Below, in pieces: positions 31,641 through 43,899 of a stretch of 64,000 bases of DNA. The stretch spans positions 1,317,639,324 to 1,317,703,323 of the forward strand of contig NC_090444.1 in NCBI RefSeq assembly GCF_031143425.1. Reading direction: 5' to 3'. A model generated the notes under the pieces. That model made no database searches. It was not told where the DNA came from and was given only the letters and a program-made list of their open reading frames with translations. Numbering within the stretch: the stretch's first letter is position 1; every line of letters begins with the position of its first letter. Position numbers and translations under genes: made by a program. The DNA is from Pleurodeles waltl. Taxonomy: Eukaryota; Chordata; Amphibia; Caudata; Salamandridae.

Positions 31641-32459
31641 AGTTCCTGCTGCCAGTCTCAGCCCTACTCGCTTTTGCTTGCCTGATTGTAAATTGCTGTG
31701 GATGGCAACAGAGTGTTGTGTGTGAAACAAGTCAGTCTTCTTGGTCTCCCCGTGCAGCCTCATGCTGGTTTGTCCAACTCTAAAGCCACATTCTGGTCGG
31801 AATCCCAGGATTTTGGGAAGTCACTCCCAGTTTTGTTACTTGTGCTCTGAAACTTGTGCTCTGAAACTGCTCTGAAGCTGCTATTGGTCCTGCTGCATTA
31901 CTGCCATTGAGAAGCCTCCCTCACCAGACCTGCTGACCTGGTTCTCCCTTGGCTGACCTACCGCTATCGTGTCCAGCTCCTCTGGGGAACTAAGGGGTGG
32001 ACATACAGTAGGGCAGGACTCATGCTTGGTGCTTGAGGCTATGCTAAGGTGCGGACTGAGGTGCGGGCTGGGTTAACAAAGCCCTTTCCTTATTCTTAGC
32101 TCACCTAGTTTGGTGAGCCTTTACACATTCAATGCCTACAACAGTAACACCAGATACTTTGGAAGGCTCCATATCTTTGTAGGTAGAGAATTTTACAGTG
32201 GTGAGGCAGCTGGAGCTCAGAGGCAAGCCCATGAGTACTGCATTACTTTGTTTGTTCTGAACAATTTTTTGAACTGTGTTTCTTACTTGGTGCCCTATAA
32301 TTCCTGGGCTATTTCCTGCTATCTTGCTGGTATCCAGGTTTAATTTTTCTCTATCTCTTAAGAAGTACTGCCCAGGCACCAAATATTCCTCAGTGTGGGG
32401 ACATCACTGCACTAAAACTGACTGATTCAAATAAGAGCCTGTAAGAAAACTAAATCAAA
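31641..32459. other. No recognisable gene
   Basis: Mixed sequence with a short tandem of TTGTGCTCTGAAAC (31849-31880) and a GTGGTGAGGCAGCTGGAGCTCAGAGG segment. Possibly an LTR or 5' leader relic; not supported further. Confidence 0.3.
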
Positions 32460-32519
32460 CCTTCTTCAGAATAAAGCTGCACCGATAAATCTAATGAAGA
32501 GTTTGAATACTATCTTTTC

Positions 32520-33690
32520 TTTGTTTCAAAAGGAGGCTGCGGACACTGAGGTTGTTTGGCCGAGGGACTCCTCTGGTAATCGGATGCAAGAGCAGTTTCA
32601 ACCACCATTTCACCACCTTCTAATTTACCCCTCATAGGCTCAGCTCCTTCGAACCTACTAGTAGGGGAAGCTTTGGGGGGGCCTCTATGGGACTGGTTGG
32701 AGACCCCATCCACTACACTGCAGATTTCACTCTGCCTCATATTGAGGTTGCAGTGGTAAATTCCTCCCTGAAAGAGAAAAATTCTCTGTCTCCTCTCTTT
32801 GGACCACCGCAGTCTCAGATTCAAGGGCTGAGTTTATATAGTAGCACCGCTTCAGGATTTTCTTTGTTAGGCCTGGGGTCATCAGAGCTGCCTGACCTGG
32901 AACCTTTTGTGAATTATTCTTGTAACCTACCGGGCCAATATGTGCTAATTTTTGAATATCTCAAAAGTTTGGGAAGAATCTTCTTGTAAAATCAGTAAAT
33001 AGTTCTGACCCTATTCATGGTACTTTAAGTTTGATGTTGAACGCAAGGCTCAGTTATAAAAGTGATGTTACACCTCTCCATCTAGCAGGAAATTTCTTCA
33101 ATTCACAGGAAAAACGGAACGTTACAGGATGCATGATATCTGAAGATGCATCCGCTTTGGCGGGAGTCAAGACTACCTCACTGCCCTTGCAGATGACAGA
33201 AAAAATTAAAGCGTGAGGTTCCCTTGCTGTTAAATCCCAAATCTTTATTTCTCTGGGGGATCTTGGTTTACAGGAGAATGAAAGAAGTCTGTTACTTTCT
33301 GTAAAGACTCTCTTCAATGCTGATTCCCTGATCTTAGGAAAGACCCTTTTGGAGTACAAGGCTGCCTGTTCCATGCCGGAGGCTTTTCTGATCTTTATGT
33401 TTAAAGATGCACCAAAGACGTCCGTAGTGGAGGTGTTAGAGTCTACACAGCTTAAAGGAAATCCTAAACAAGGAAAAGTCCACCTACAAAAAACGAAAAA
33501 AAGCAAATGAAGGATCTCGAAAAAGGGACCATAAAAACGCTGCTTCCAAGATATCAGTGGGAGTGCATTGGATAGGGCCCCTGAAATTAAATCTGCCACA
33601 GTTAATTCTAGACCTCCAATAAGCAGGGATGTTCACTCTGCATCTCAGGCTGCATCCCCTCTTGTTTCTTCCATAAGCCCAAGTCTGGAG
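32520..33690 (+). pseudogene. Outer LINE ORF1 remnant
   Basis: Plus-strand frames joined by stops and shifts: GLVGDPIHYTADFTLPHIEV…, SLMLNARLSYKSDVTPLHLAGNFF, and a Lys-rich end. No recognised domain. Assignment as ORF1 is from position upstream of the endonuclease, on the same strand. A MITE at about 33.8 kb separates it from the rest. Confidence 0.4.
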
Positions 33691-33789
33691 GTGCGGGTGA
33701 GGTGCATTCAGATGTGTAATTCCTCATGCCTGCCCTGATAACTGTGACAACCAATCTTAATCCATCTGCGGATTCCTTTCATGTAGAGT

Positions 33790-34345
33790 GTATGGTGGTC
33801 ATTTCGATGCTGGCAGTCTTTAGACCTGGCAGTGAAGACAGCCACATTATGAGAGAGATGGTTTGGGCATTCATGCACAGGCACGCCTCCTCCACATTCA
33901 TCCACATACCCAGACACCGCAGCCATTCAGGACCCATACACCCCCATTTGAACACATACACGCACTCAGACACCCCCATTCGCACACATACATGCACCCA
34001 GACTACACACGTGCACCCACCACCCCATGGACGATGAACGTACCTTTTCTGGTGAGGTGGTAATCCGGGAGGGGATAGGTCCTGGTGTTTCCAGCACCGC
34101 ACTACCAACAGACTCCGCCATGCTGTATTATGTATAATAATACGGCTGGCAGAGTCATGTTGGTGTGGCAGTGCCCATGGTGGAACCGCCTCTCTTCCTC
34201 CATCAGCCAGGCCGACGGGGTTCGGATTTCTGCCCTTTAACGGGCAGAAATCCTGCCTAAATCAAAATATGGTGGTCTGTTGGCTGCAGCGGCTTTGGCG
34301 GTCTTGGAAAAAGTCTGCCGAAGTCTAAATGACCATCTATGTGTG
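33790..34345. mobile_element. MITE-like insert with TGGTCATTT inverted ends
   Basis: TGGTCATTTCGATGCTGGCAG at 33793 is mirrored by the reverse complement of TGGTCATTTAGACTTCGGCAG at about 34310-34332. Inside are an ACACATACA-type simple repeat (33900-34020), a GTATTATGTATAATAATAC hairpin (34123-34142), and a TTTCTGCCC/GGGCAGAAA hairpin (34227-34250). Target duplication not clear. Confidence 0.6.
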
Positions 34346-34959
34346 CTGTCCCCACGGGGTACAGAGATAATGGGGTTTCCTGATATCCACCACTAGTAAC
34401 TATGGCGATTTTAGACTTTGTGGCTCTCTTTGACCATGATGTGATTTTGAATCTCTCTCTGTTATTAGCATGTCTTGCAGACACTGATAACGTAAAGAGG
34501 CCTTAAAGTAGCGACCTATCTCTTGTAAAGTTATTGTATTCTTCAACAGGAGCAAAACAAGGGTTTTGAATCATTCTTTGAGGGCCACAAGTTTGATTTT
34601 GCAGATTTGCGATTTACTCCATTCTAGAGAGATCAATGTTATACCCTTTTTGAGCGTGGGTAAAGATCTTCTCCACCCTCCTGTTAACTTAAATTATCCT
34701 CCATCTCAGGGCCACCAGGCGTCTAATAGGCTATCTGACCCTTATTTTAAGTCCTTGCAGATCTCAGTAAAGGGTTGAGTGAGACAAATAGTTCACTATG
34801 GTTCTCGGGGGTTGAATTTCGTATCTTCATCAAAGGAAGATGATAGTCCTAATTGGAGCTGGCTGGCTCCGTGAAAGCTGCTTATGCAGTATGTCCCTTG
34901 TTTAAACTGCATTGTTAATGATTTTTTTAACACTGGCTTCCTGGAATGCACCGGGTCTA

Positions 34960-35660
34960 TTGAATATTCCTGAAAAAAGTGAATTTTGAAGTAGTCTAAA
35001 GGTAGATGTAATGTGTATCCAGGAATCCTGGTGTTCCTTTTACTTTTTTTTTGGGCTACTATGTTTTATGTGGTAATGCAGTTCTTTCAAGGAAAGGGCT
35101 TGCAAAAGGAGGGATAGCCATTTTGGTAAATAACAAACTGAAATGGACTTCTAGTAGCTTTTTGGATACTCCAAATCTTTTTCAAGCCATAAAACTTTCC
35201 CCTGTTGAGGGTAGGGAGAGTTCTATACTTCTGGTAAAAGCATATAGTCCTCTAGACCCTCTCTATAATACCCCTTTTCAACTAACCTTATAAAGTTTTG
35301 AATTACTTCTTTAATCTATTTGCAGACATAAACAAGGAAGATACTTTGCATATCCCACAGATTCTTTCCACCTAATATAAAAACAGATAAGAGAGGCTGC
35401 CTGCTCAGAAACAACAATGACCTCATTTTATGTTAGATTTGAGTTTGATTCTCCAGCCCAATTTACCCATAAATCTCCCACGGGGTCCTCTATAACTGAT
35501 AACCTTATCACATCATATTCCACTTGTAATCTCATTTCTGGTCTGAAAGTTATTGATATCCTAATTAGGGACAATGGAACTCTAGTATTCTCTTTGGACT
35601 GTGCTATGCCCTCAGTAGGCTCACAGAATTTTGATGGCAGTAAGTCCCAGTTTGACTAAA
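34960..35660 (+). pseudogene. Outer LINE apurinic-type endonuclease
   Basis: Frames carry CIQESWCS (35010-35035; the conserved QE of LINE endonucleases), then GYYVLCGNAVLSRKGLAKGGIAILVNNKL, then PLDPLYNTPF. This is the APE-type endonuclease order used to nick target DNA. Several stops. Downstream (35417-35659) SITDNLI and LDCAMPSVGSQNF continue the domain loosely. Confidence 0.6.
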
Positions 35661-36559
35661 AGACAGTCAGATCACATTGATCATCATCTAGGATATGTAA
35701 TGCAAAAGAGCCATTGGAAATGACAATTAGTGCAATAGGCTTTTGGAAGGAAGACATAGGTGATCACTTTAGCAATTTTATGAAGCTAGTCTTTTCTTCT
35801 GGCTCTCGAAGCAAGGTTACGTTTCGTCAAAAAAAAATCTGTTGGCTGTTACTTTCACTGAATAAAGAAATAAACAAACTAGTTAGATCCCAACTTGTCT
35901 ACTTCACAAATGAAAGAGCAAGGCTACTATCTTAGCACAAAAGGGAAAAGACTCCATTTAAAGGCTAGCTTATAAAAATGAAAATGGGACCTTGTATGGG
36001 TTGAGTTAAGAGAGGCCGCGTTCAGAAAAAACTTGCAGAAATTCTGGAAAATTATTGCAGATTGCAGTGGTACTGGAATGATTTTTCATCCTTTAACTAT
36101 TAGTGAGGAAGTATGGGCTGTTTTATTAGTGGTTTATATAGGGTGAACCCTATAGTTGGATTTTGTATCAAAGCTATCCCTAGTGATTCCAAGACGACAT
36201 TGGCAAGCTATGGTATGCCTTCCTTGAGCAAGATCAAGACCACAAGCAGGACAATGTGAACCTTAGATGCAATGGGTCCAGATGGGGTCCCGATCATAGT
36301 CTTGAAAAGGGAAATAAAACTTTGGGTACTGATTTTCTAACCAGTCTTTAATTACTGTTTTCATAATGCATAGGTTCCACCTTCATGGACTGGAAGCGTA
36401 ATTGTCCTCCTTTGTAAGAAAGGGGATTGAAATCTCCTCATTACTCACCAACAAATCACTCTTCTAGATGCTGTGGGTAAATTTTTTGCCAGATGCACCT
36501 TGGGGCACTTAAACTCTTGGGTTGAGGATAACAAGATTATTCTGCTAAAGCAATCTGGT

Positions 36560-36871
36560 TTTTAGGAAAAAACATTGTACTTTGGACAACATTGCAACTT
36601 TGCAAGTGATCACCGAAGAATATATGTCTATCAGGAATTGTTCGGTTTACACTGCATTAATCTATTTTTCCACAGCCTTTAATAAGGTAGATCGTCCAAT
36701 GTTGTGGAAAAATTTGTCCAAGCTTTATATGCCTAGCGTTCTATTGCATTTATTAATTGCCCTCCATTCCTCTACTCTGTGGGGATAGAGGATTATTTAC
36801 ACCTAAGCACCTTGCAACAGTATGCTGATGCACACTTTTTGAAAATTAATTCATCAAAAAGTAAGGTGTTG
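36560..36871 (+). pseudogene. Outer LINE reverse transcriptase, N-terminal half
   Basis: TLDNIATLQVITEEYMSIRNCSVYTALIYFSTAFNKVDRPMLWKNL is LINE RT block with the FSxAFDxVDR motif. A degenerate YADA…LKINSSKSKV region follows, where the coding sequence is broken by L1. The intervening RT blocks are deleted. Confidence 0.6.
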
Positions 36872-38009
36872 GTGGTGTGGCTAAGATGGTGCCTGAGGGG
36901 CAATGAATCCACTGAGCACCGCCGCATGGGGATTCAAAGCAGTGTTGTCGGAGCTCTCCATACAGCAGAACTGTCAGAATTCTACAGCAACGGTGGGTGT
37001 GAGCATGTGGTGGTGGAGGCCCCTGATTGCGATGCCTCGAGTGTTTGGGGCTTCCATGATCACTGCAGACTCAGCAGAGGCACCTCCAAGATGGGGGTCA
37101 CAGCTGTACCGCTGATTAGAGGAGCAAGCCCCTGGCACTGACGGAAGTGCCTTGATGGGTGAGTCCGGAACGACCGCCTGGAGCCCTGCTGACCTGAGTA
37201 GCAGTGGCTACACCTGGACAGATAGCTTGGCACCCTGGGTAAGTGAGCGACAGCTGTGTCCCCACCCAGTGAACTCGACAGTCTCGCCTGGAAGGCTCAG
37301 GGGGGAGGAGTGAGGCTTCCCTAGCAGTTGGAACTTGAGGCCTTGCGGGAAGCTGGACAATGGTACCTCACTCAATGTGCATCCCCCACTAAGGTGTAAT
37401 ACCCAAGCAGCCACCTCTAAAGACTCACCTTGCATGCAGGACTACTCCCACACCTTCAGTGATGGCACTTATTCCCCTGGACGCCTTGAAGCCACCCCTG
37501 CGCCCTTGCGGTTGGGCCTTTAAACATCCCAGCATTGATGAAGTGCAATTGCCAGCGCACCAGCATACTCCTTCAGAGTAACAAGGGGTGGTGTACCCTG
37601 GTTTAAATTCTGGCGAGTGATGGACTGACCTCCGCTGTCCGCAAAGTGGGAGCTCTTGCTTCAGGGAACCTGCTACCCTTTATTACATTTAGTAGCGCCA
37701 TGTGAGGTGCATCCTAGTGCCCTGCTGACTACAGCTTCTGATAGCAGCTGTGGGCCCAGATACCAAATACTGCTGTTGTCCATTGCCTCCCTGAACTAGC
37801 ATGTACACAACCACACTTCTGGTGATGCTTAGATTTGGAGACACTGCCATTGTGGTTGCACTTCAAGCATTCACCTGGGCGATTTCGTCCATTGAGGAGG
37901 AACTACTGCTGGCTATAAGTGGGACACACAGGTGGATATTGGGTGGCAACCTATGCTGCGCAATTAGTCTTGGGAGCTGCCACAATTACTACAATGACCA
38001 CCAACTGCT

Positions 38010-39240
38010 CTAAAAAAGACAAAACCCTAAGAGAGATGCTCAGCAAACCACCACAAAAAAAGCAGAACAGCGGCTGCCTATGCCACACAGGACTTCCTCT
38101 CCAATGTCAGATGCAGAGGCAGTCGTCTTGGCTACTGAGGAGCCTGTCACTCGCACGTTCTTAGAGACTCTTTTTGACACCTTGAGAGACGAGATTGCAG
38201 CGCTCAATAGGGACATGGCAGCCAATGTTAAGGACATTAAGTGAGAACTGACAAAAATGGGGCAGAAAATAGATACCCTGAAGATCAGAACTGACCAGCG
38301 GGAGAAAGAACATAGGGGCATATTTATAGGCCCCTTGTGCCACCTTGTGCCACATTAACATCATTTATTTTGATGCTATTGTGGGCCAACGAGGCCAAAA
38401 TCCCAGTGCCATATTTACAGAGTGGCACAATGCATGCATTGCGCCACTCTGTAACCCTTTGCGCTACATTAGGCCTGCGCCAGTCATAATGTATGCAAAG
38501 GGGGCTTTCCCCCATTAGGGGAGCCGGTAAAATGCTGCAAGGAAATCTATGAGATTTCCTTGTGCCACTTATTATGGCACTTTTAATGTCTGCTCAAGAG
38601 CATGCTTTAAAAGGGGGCTTCCATTATTTAGAATGGGCCGGTAGGTACTCTGCAGGAGTAGCACCAGTATTTTGGTGGTACTCCTGCAGAGTACATCAAT
38701 AGCGTCATAAAAAAATGACACTATTGCCCCCCACCCTGCGTCATGGTGTGACGTATTTTAAATATGGTGCACACATGGTGGCAGTAGGGAGGTGCTAAGG
38801 GGAGCAGGGAAAGTGGCTCTGCACTCGATGCAGCGCCACTTTCCATATATCTGCCACCTAATGTGCATGAGCAAGAACTACTAGAGCTGTGAGATAAAAA
38901 TGAAGATCTATATTACTGCTTGGAAGATATGGAAAATAGATTGCACTGCTCTAACATACTGCCAATGCAAGCAGACCCTAGCAAGTTGGAAAACAAAGAG
39001 ATATGTCTATTCCGCCATGTGGCATCAATGCTGGTGGACAAGGACATCATCTTGGATTGCACCCACAGCGCGGGCTGCCCCACCAAGACCCCTGGCACCC
39101 CCCACGATATCCTGACATGCCTCCACTCTTACAAACATAAGGAACTTATTATGGCAGCAATCAGAGATAAAACTACTATCACCTTTAAGCAAACGAAAAT
39201 TGGCGCCCTTCAAAGACGCAGAACTCTTCAACCAGCAACT
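38010..39240 (+). pseudogene. L1 ORF1 (RNA-binding coiled-coil protein), split by a MITE
   Basis: Before the MITE: FLETLFDTLRDEIAALNRDMAANVKDIK, then GQKIDTL (coiled coil). After it: EQELLEL, then DKNEDLYYCLEDMENRLHCSN, the classical L1 ORF1 transition into the RRM region, then CPTKTPGTPHDILTCLH and AAIRDKTTITF of the C-terminal domain. Stops occur at about 38241 and 38892. ORF1p binds L1 RNA as a trimer. The reading frame rejoins at CAT once 38314-38868 is removed. Confidence 0.8.
38314..38865. mobile_element. MITE inside L1 ORF1 (552 bp)
   Basis: Begins AGGGGCATATTTATAGGCCCC; target duplication CAT (38311-38313 and 38866-38868). Removing the insert restores the L1 reading order at this point. 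Internal hairpins include TTTGCGC/TGCGCC-type stems, the AAGGAAATCT/AGATTTCCTT pair (38538-38562) and a TACTCTGCAGGAGTA/ACTCCTGCAGAGTA pair (38646-38693). Confidence 0.85.
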
Positions 39241-39917
39241 GCCTTCCTCTGAGAGAAAGATGTGAGATATCATTGGGTCATCACTTCAAGCTCATCTTCA
39301 TCTGGAAAAATGAAACACGGGGAGTAAGCGCCCTGGAGGAAGCCCAGGCAGTCCTTGGCCTTACATTATTCTCAGGGAAGGAGGCCAACTCCAGTGTGGC
39401 AGCTGCTCTGTCTCGCTCATCGTCAGAATCTCGCCACCACCGAAAATCCAGAACAACACCAGCTGCCACAGAAGAGTCACAGAGAATGAGTAGCTCCACT
39501 TCAGCAACTACTGATGAAAGGGAACACATCTGACCCTGGAAGTGACTGATTATTATGATATAGAGTAATTCCTGTGACCATTCCCACTCTACTGGACACA
39601 AGACTATCTCTAGTGGCAATCCCCGGACAAATCAACAAGACACCATGCGGCGGAGCCCCACCTGCTCTGACAATCGACCACTGAGATGTCCAGATACCAT
39701 GCAGTTGGATCGTTACTACCTGTTGTGGCTTGCTTCGAGTCGAGGGAGCACAGTTGTTTCAATATGTTGCTGTTTTTCATGTTTTCCCCCTCCTTATACC
39801 ACAATCTGCATTCTCAGTACCATCACCAGAATGTCCCATAGAGGTAGGCTAACTCCAATTCTCCTTCAACTGATCGGAAAGAGCAAACATAATATCTACA
39901 CCACCACATGCTTAGAA

Positions 39918-40168
39918 TTTTTAGGGCCTGATTTAAGGAAAGTGGCGCTGCACTAAGTGCAGCGCCACTTTCCATTCACCCCTTAGCCCACCCTTAATGC
40001 CACCATATGTGCGCCGCATCTAAGATACGGTGCACCATGGCAGTATTTAGGGAACTACTGTAGTGTCAAAATATTTGACGCTAGTTCAGAGCTTTGCAGG
40101 ATTAGCATCAAATATTTTCCTATATAAATAATATAGGATAATAATAATAATATTAATAATTTAAATAA
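39918..40168. mobile_element. Truncated MITE plus AT-rich microsatellite
   Basis: Starts GGGCCTGATTTAAGG and contains the hairpin AAAGTGGCGCTGCACT/AGTGCAGCGCCACTTT (39940-39973), also found at the end of the 38.3-kb MITE (GCAGCGCCACTTTCC). It then loses similarity and ends in a TAATAATA tract (40122-40168). Confidence 0.55.
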
Positions 40169-42360
40169 TATCCTCACCCACCTCTTCAACTACTTTAGTG
40201 AATTTGAAACAATTGCAGACACGATGAAACAGGCCATTATAACAGTCATTCCTAAACCTGGGAAGGACCCTAAACTTTGTTCATCGTATCACCCCATCTC
40301 ACTTCTAAATATAGATGTCAAGCTCTTAACTAGCATCTTTGCTTCACAATTAGCACCCTATGCAAGGTCTGGTGGATCCGGACTTGACCCCCGAAAGCAC
40401 CTGTAGAGACAATACCAAATGCAGTTGCTATCTCATAGATAAAGTCCACCGTTCTCATACACCAGCCCTTTTGCTTTCGGTGGACGCTGAAAAGGCATTC
40501 ACTTTGTACTTTGGCCATAATTGCGGCTAGTACTCAGTAAGGTTGGCCTTGAAGCATGCTTCCAGAAACGGGTATGTGAAGCTACTCTGCCCCGGTGGTG
40601 AGAGTTAAGGCGAAGGGAGCGCTGTGAGCTGCCTTCCCTATTGCAAGAGGAACATGACACGGTTGCCCCCTTTCACCCCTCCTATTTGCATTCTATATTT
40701 GACCTTTCACTGAAAAGATATGAGGCAACGCACACATAACAGGGAGGCACATGGGGGCAGGGACCATAATCTTGCAATGTATGCAGATGACGTGATGCTG
40801 ACCGTCACTCAGCTTCTCACCCTTCTCCTCAACTGATACAGGAGATGGAACTCTTTGGTACAGTATCTGGGTTCAAAGTTATCCTCCAGAGAACCCAGCT
40901 ACTGGATCTTACTATTACACATACAGATAGAGCTCTCATTGAATGCCAATTCCCTTTTCTCTGGGCTACACAAGGTGTCTCTTATTTGATCCTTCAAATC
41001 TACTCTACCCTTGAGACCAATGTTGAATGTAACTATGCAGTACTGTTGGCCACAACTAGGGCAATCCTGCACTCCTGGCAGAGACACTCTCTTTCCTGGC
41101 TAGGGAAATTGGCAGCAGTAAAACTGACTCTCCTGCCCAAAATATTGTATGACATGCAAACGTTATCCCTTCAACCACCATCGCACGTCCTAGGGAAACT
41201 CCAGCTTCTCCTGGAGTCTCACAACTGGGATAATCGGTGGGCACGTAGGGCTAAGAAACAAACCTATTAGCTGATGAATGAGGGAGAGTTGGGGGATCCC
41301 TTACTTGGTTCATTATTACCAAGCAGCGCAACTCCGTTATGTGGTGGAATAATCCAGACTGAGAACGGAGAAACACTGGTACTTTATTGATCAGGCTATA
41401 GCTGGAATCCACATATGGAAAATACCATGGCTTCCAAAAGTACATAGGCTGGTGGAGGTCTACGTATCTCCAGTGCTTCCAGCGACAATAGGTAAATGGC
41501 ATAAACTACAGACATTGAAGCAGTTATAAAACATTGGATCACACAGCCCCACATTAAAGACCATGCCAACCAGCCTCTTACGCTCTTTGAACAATGGTTT
41601 TTGACTCAGGAATCAGAGTCTGCTGACCAATATCTATGCTTTCCTTAATACTTCAGCCATTAAGTAGATCTCAACAGCAAAGAATTTTGCCGGAACGTGA
41701 ATGACCCTTCACCCCTAAAGAATGAAAGGATATACTATATAGAGCATGTACGTCTGCTTGTTGTGTTGGTGGTTAAGAAGCACTTTTGAAAATAACCCAT
41801 TCTTGGTACTATACACGTGCTTGACTGGCCCGGTGGAGACCAAGTGGGACTGATCAATGTTGGCGACATTGTGGCCAACAGGGTATACTAACCCACATTC
41901 TGTGGCAATGCTCGGCACTTCAATCCTTTTGGTCTGAGGTTATCACTGCACTCAATAACATATACAATACGGACATACCTTGCTTCCCCAGCTGCATTTT
42001 ACTTGGCCTCCCCAACTCTATGACCTACCCATTATGATCTACCCGGAGACTGGCGATTAATTTTGTGTTCTGCGAAGCCAAACGAGTCATCCTAACAAAG
42101 CTGGGGGTGGACAATTTTCCAATGAAATTAGACTGGTCAAATAAACTGCGCGCTCTCCTAGGGATGGAAAAGATGACTGCAGTAATCAAATGCAAACTAC
42201 TGCTGTTTGATAAAACATGGGGCCTCTGCATTAGATACTTATTCCAAGAATTCAGAGATTGGCCTGCCCAGCATACTTGCATGTCATTCGCCTCACCCAA
42301 CCACCTCGGGACCCTACTAACACGGCACTCCTGCCCCCTAAATAGGCCCCAACCCTGATA
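40169..42360 (+). pseudogene. L1 ORF2 remnant (reverse transcriptase)
   Basis: FETIADTMKQAIITVIPKPGKDPKLCSSYHPISLLNIDVKLLTSIFASQLAPY is unmistakable L1 RT. Further on are degenerate SVDAEKAF-like and YADDVMLT-like segments (about 40480-40500 and 40776-40802; the latter reads MYADDVMLT-like in another frame). A C-terminal part with WRHCGQQGTL-like sequence ends before the 3' UTR at ~42360. Frameshifts throughout; dead copy. Confidence 0.75.
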
Positions 42361-42560
42361 AGCTTGGCCGCATCCGCATCCTCATACCCTCACATAATGC
42401 AGTGTGTCCCTCAATACTAGTTCTCTTCCCTCTGTAGATTTCCCACTTCCCTGATCCTTTATGCGAAGCATTACACTGAACCCCACTGGCTAGTGTACTT
42501 AAGTGCGGGTCTTTTGTATTGTTCAATTAAACTTAATAAAACTGATTTAAACCAAAAAAA

Positions 42561-43765
42561 GGATGTTGTTATGTTTTTGCGAAAAAAGAGCTGACTCCTA
42601 TCCTAATTATTCATGGCACCTAGGTGAACTTACACCTTCTACGGCAAAGTGATGATCAGTACACTAAATGGTACAGAGCATATTCCAAATAGTGTTTGTA
42701 AAGCTCAGACACAGGCTAGGGGTCTTGGCTCCTTTTATGTGACCATGGGACAAATGGCATTTTTCCCATCTATTGTCTGTTTAACAAGTTAAAATCTCAC
42801 CCACCCATCTTTACGCTGTAGCACTATTAGCCATTGCAAACTGGGGCTTCTTGGGCAAGACTTAAGGTCAAATCTTAAGCAAACTATTGTCACCTAATAC
42901 TATAGCGCCAACAGCTGCCCTAAGATTGGAACTGGGTGCAAGGGCTGCCAGAAGTGGTACGATGGTGCCATTGCCTCATGAACAGTAATAACAATTATCC
43001 TTGATACCTTTTGTTTACAGAGGTTTTTGAACGGAAGACAGATAAAGTGTTATTCTTTAGGAATTTTGAGTATGCATTATAGCAATTTGACTTTGATTTA
43101 AGTACGATTTCATCCATGGCACAGGCACAGCTTAGGCTATTTCTTAAACAGGCTACCTCTAACTTAAGTTTCCATTTGGATTTGGACTCTTATAAATACA
43201 AGCCAAATTCTGTTTTAGAAATACATTATTTAGTTATGAAAAAACTATATTACATGGCATGGAACTTGGTTCATGGGGTTTGATGCCTCTGGGCATTCAT
43301 TTGTTTAATCATTGCTCTATAATGACATTACATCTAAATTGTATGTTACACCTAGTGCATGTCACTTTTCTAAACATGGATGTCAGGATTTGAAATATGT
43401 CTTATCTATATGTCCAGCTTTCCTATTATATCTTTGTAAATGGCTAAGGCCACTTTTCTTTAAATTCTCAGTATGTACAACCACGGAGGCCTAATCAAAT
43501 GTTTTGTATTCATGTTTTTAACTTTTTTAATTGTTTCCTGCCTTTGTATTGATTGATAGTTTTTAGGGTGTTTTTAAGGGATCTAGGTCCATATGTACGA
43601 ACACTTTTTCCCATAGACACAGAATGGGTAAAAACCTTTGCTGCATCTGGCCCCTAGGGTATTGTACTTTTTCTCATGTGTGTTTTTCTTTTCATGTGGA
43701 CCTCATTGGAGTTTCATATCATGAATGAAATAAAACTTAATTGAAGTGAATTGAATTGAATTTAA
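42561..43765 (+). pseudogene. Outer LINE, C-terminal half and 3' end
   Basis: Coding remnants after the L1, ending with CHFSKHGCQDLKYVLSICPAF…KWLRPLF (43370-43460). This resembles the Cx2-3C…HxxxxC motif at LINE C-termini. A 3' UTR follows with AATGAAATAAAAC (43723) and an AATTG-type repeat tail. Confidence 0.6.
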
Positions 43766-43899
43766 TTCAAGGTGTGGTGAGGGCAAAGGTCATTTGGGGC
43801 CCCTGAGTGGATGGTCTTCATGGTAGCAGTGATTTTGATGGTGGTGATGGTGGGCCACCAGATCAGGGTTCATTGTTCAGGCCATTATAGGAAATGTAG

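Larger units (their letters stand above)
36872..42560 (+). mobile_element. L1-type LINE nested in the outer LINE
   Basis: Starts near GTGGTGTGGCTAAGATGG (an L1-like 5' UTR opening) and ends in an A-rich tail at 42551-42560. The flanks AAAAGTAAGGTGTTG (36857-36871) and AAAAAAAGGATGTTG (42554-42568) look like a diverged target-site duplication. It contains ORF1 with coiled coil, and an ORF2 that lacks most of the endonuclease. Many stops; two MITE-type inserts. Confidence 0.75.
32460..43765 (+). mobile_element. Outer non-LTR retrotransposon (LINE), interrupted by L1 and a MITE
   Basis: A decayed plus-strand LINE: ORF1-like peptides (32520-33690), endonuclease (34960-35660), RT (36560-36850), and a C-terminal Cys-rich end after the L1 (42561-43500). 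The tail is a short AATTG-type repeat at 43738-43763. Continuity across the L1 is shown by the coding peptide INSSKSKV, whose sequence stops at 36871 and resumes (VMLFLRKKEL-like) at 42561. Clade not assigned; it is not the L2 or L1 family seen elsewhere here. Confidence 0.7.
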
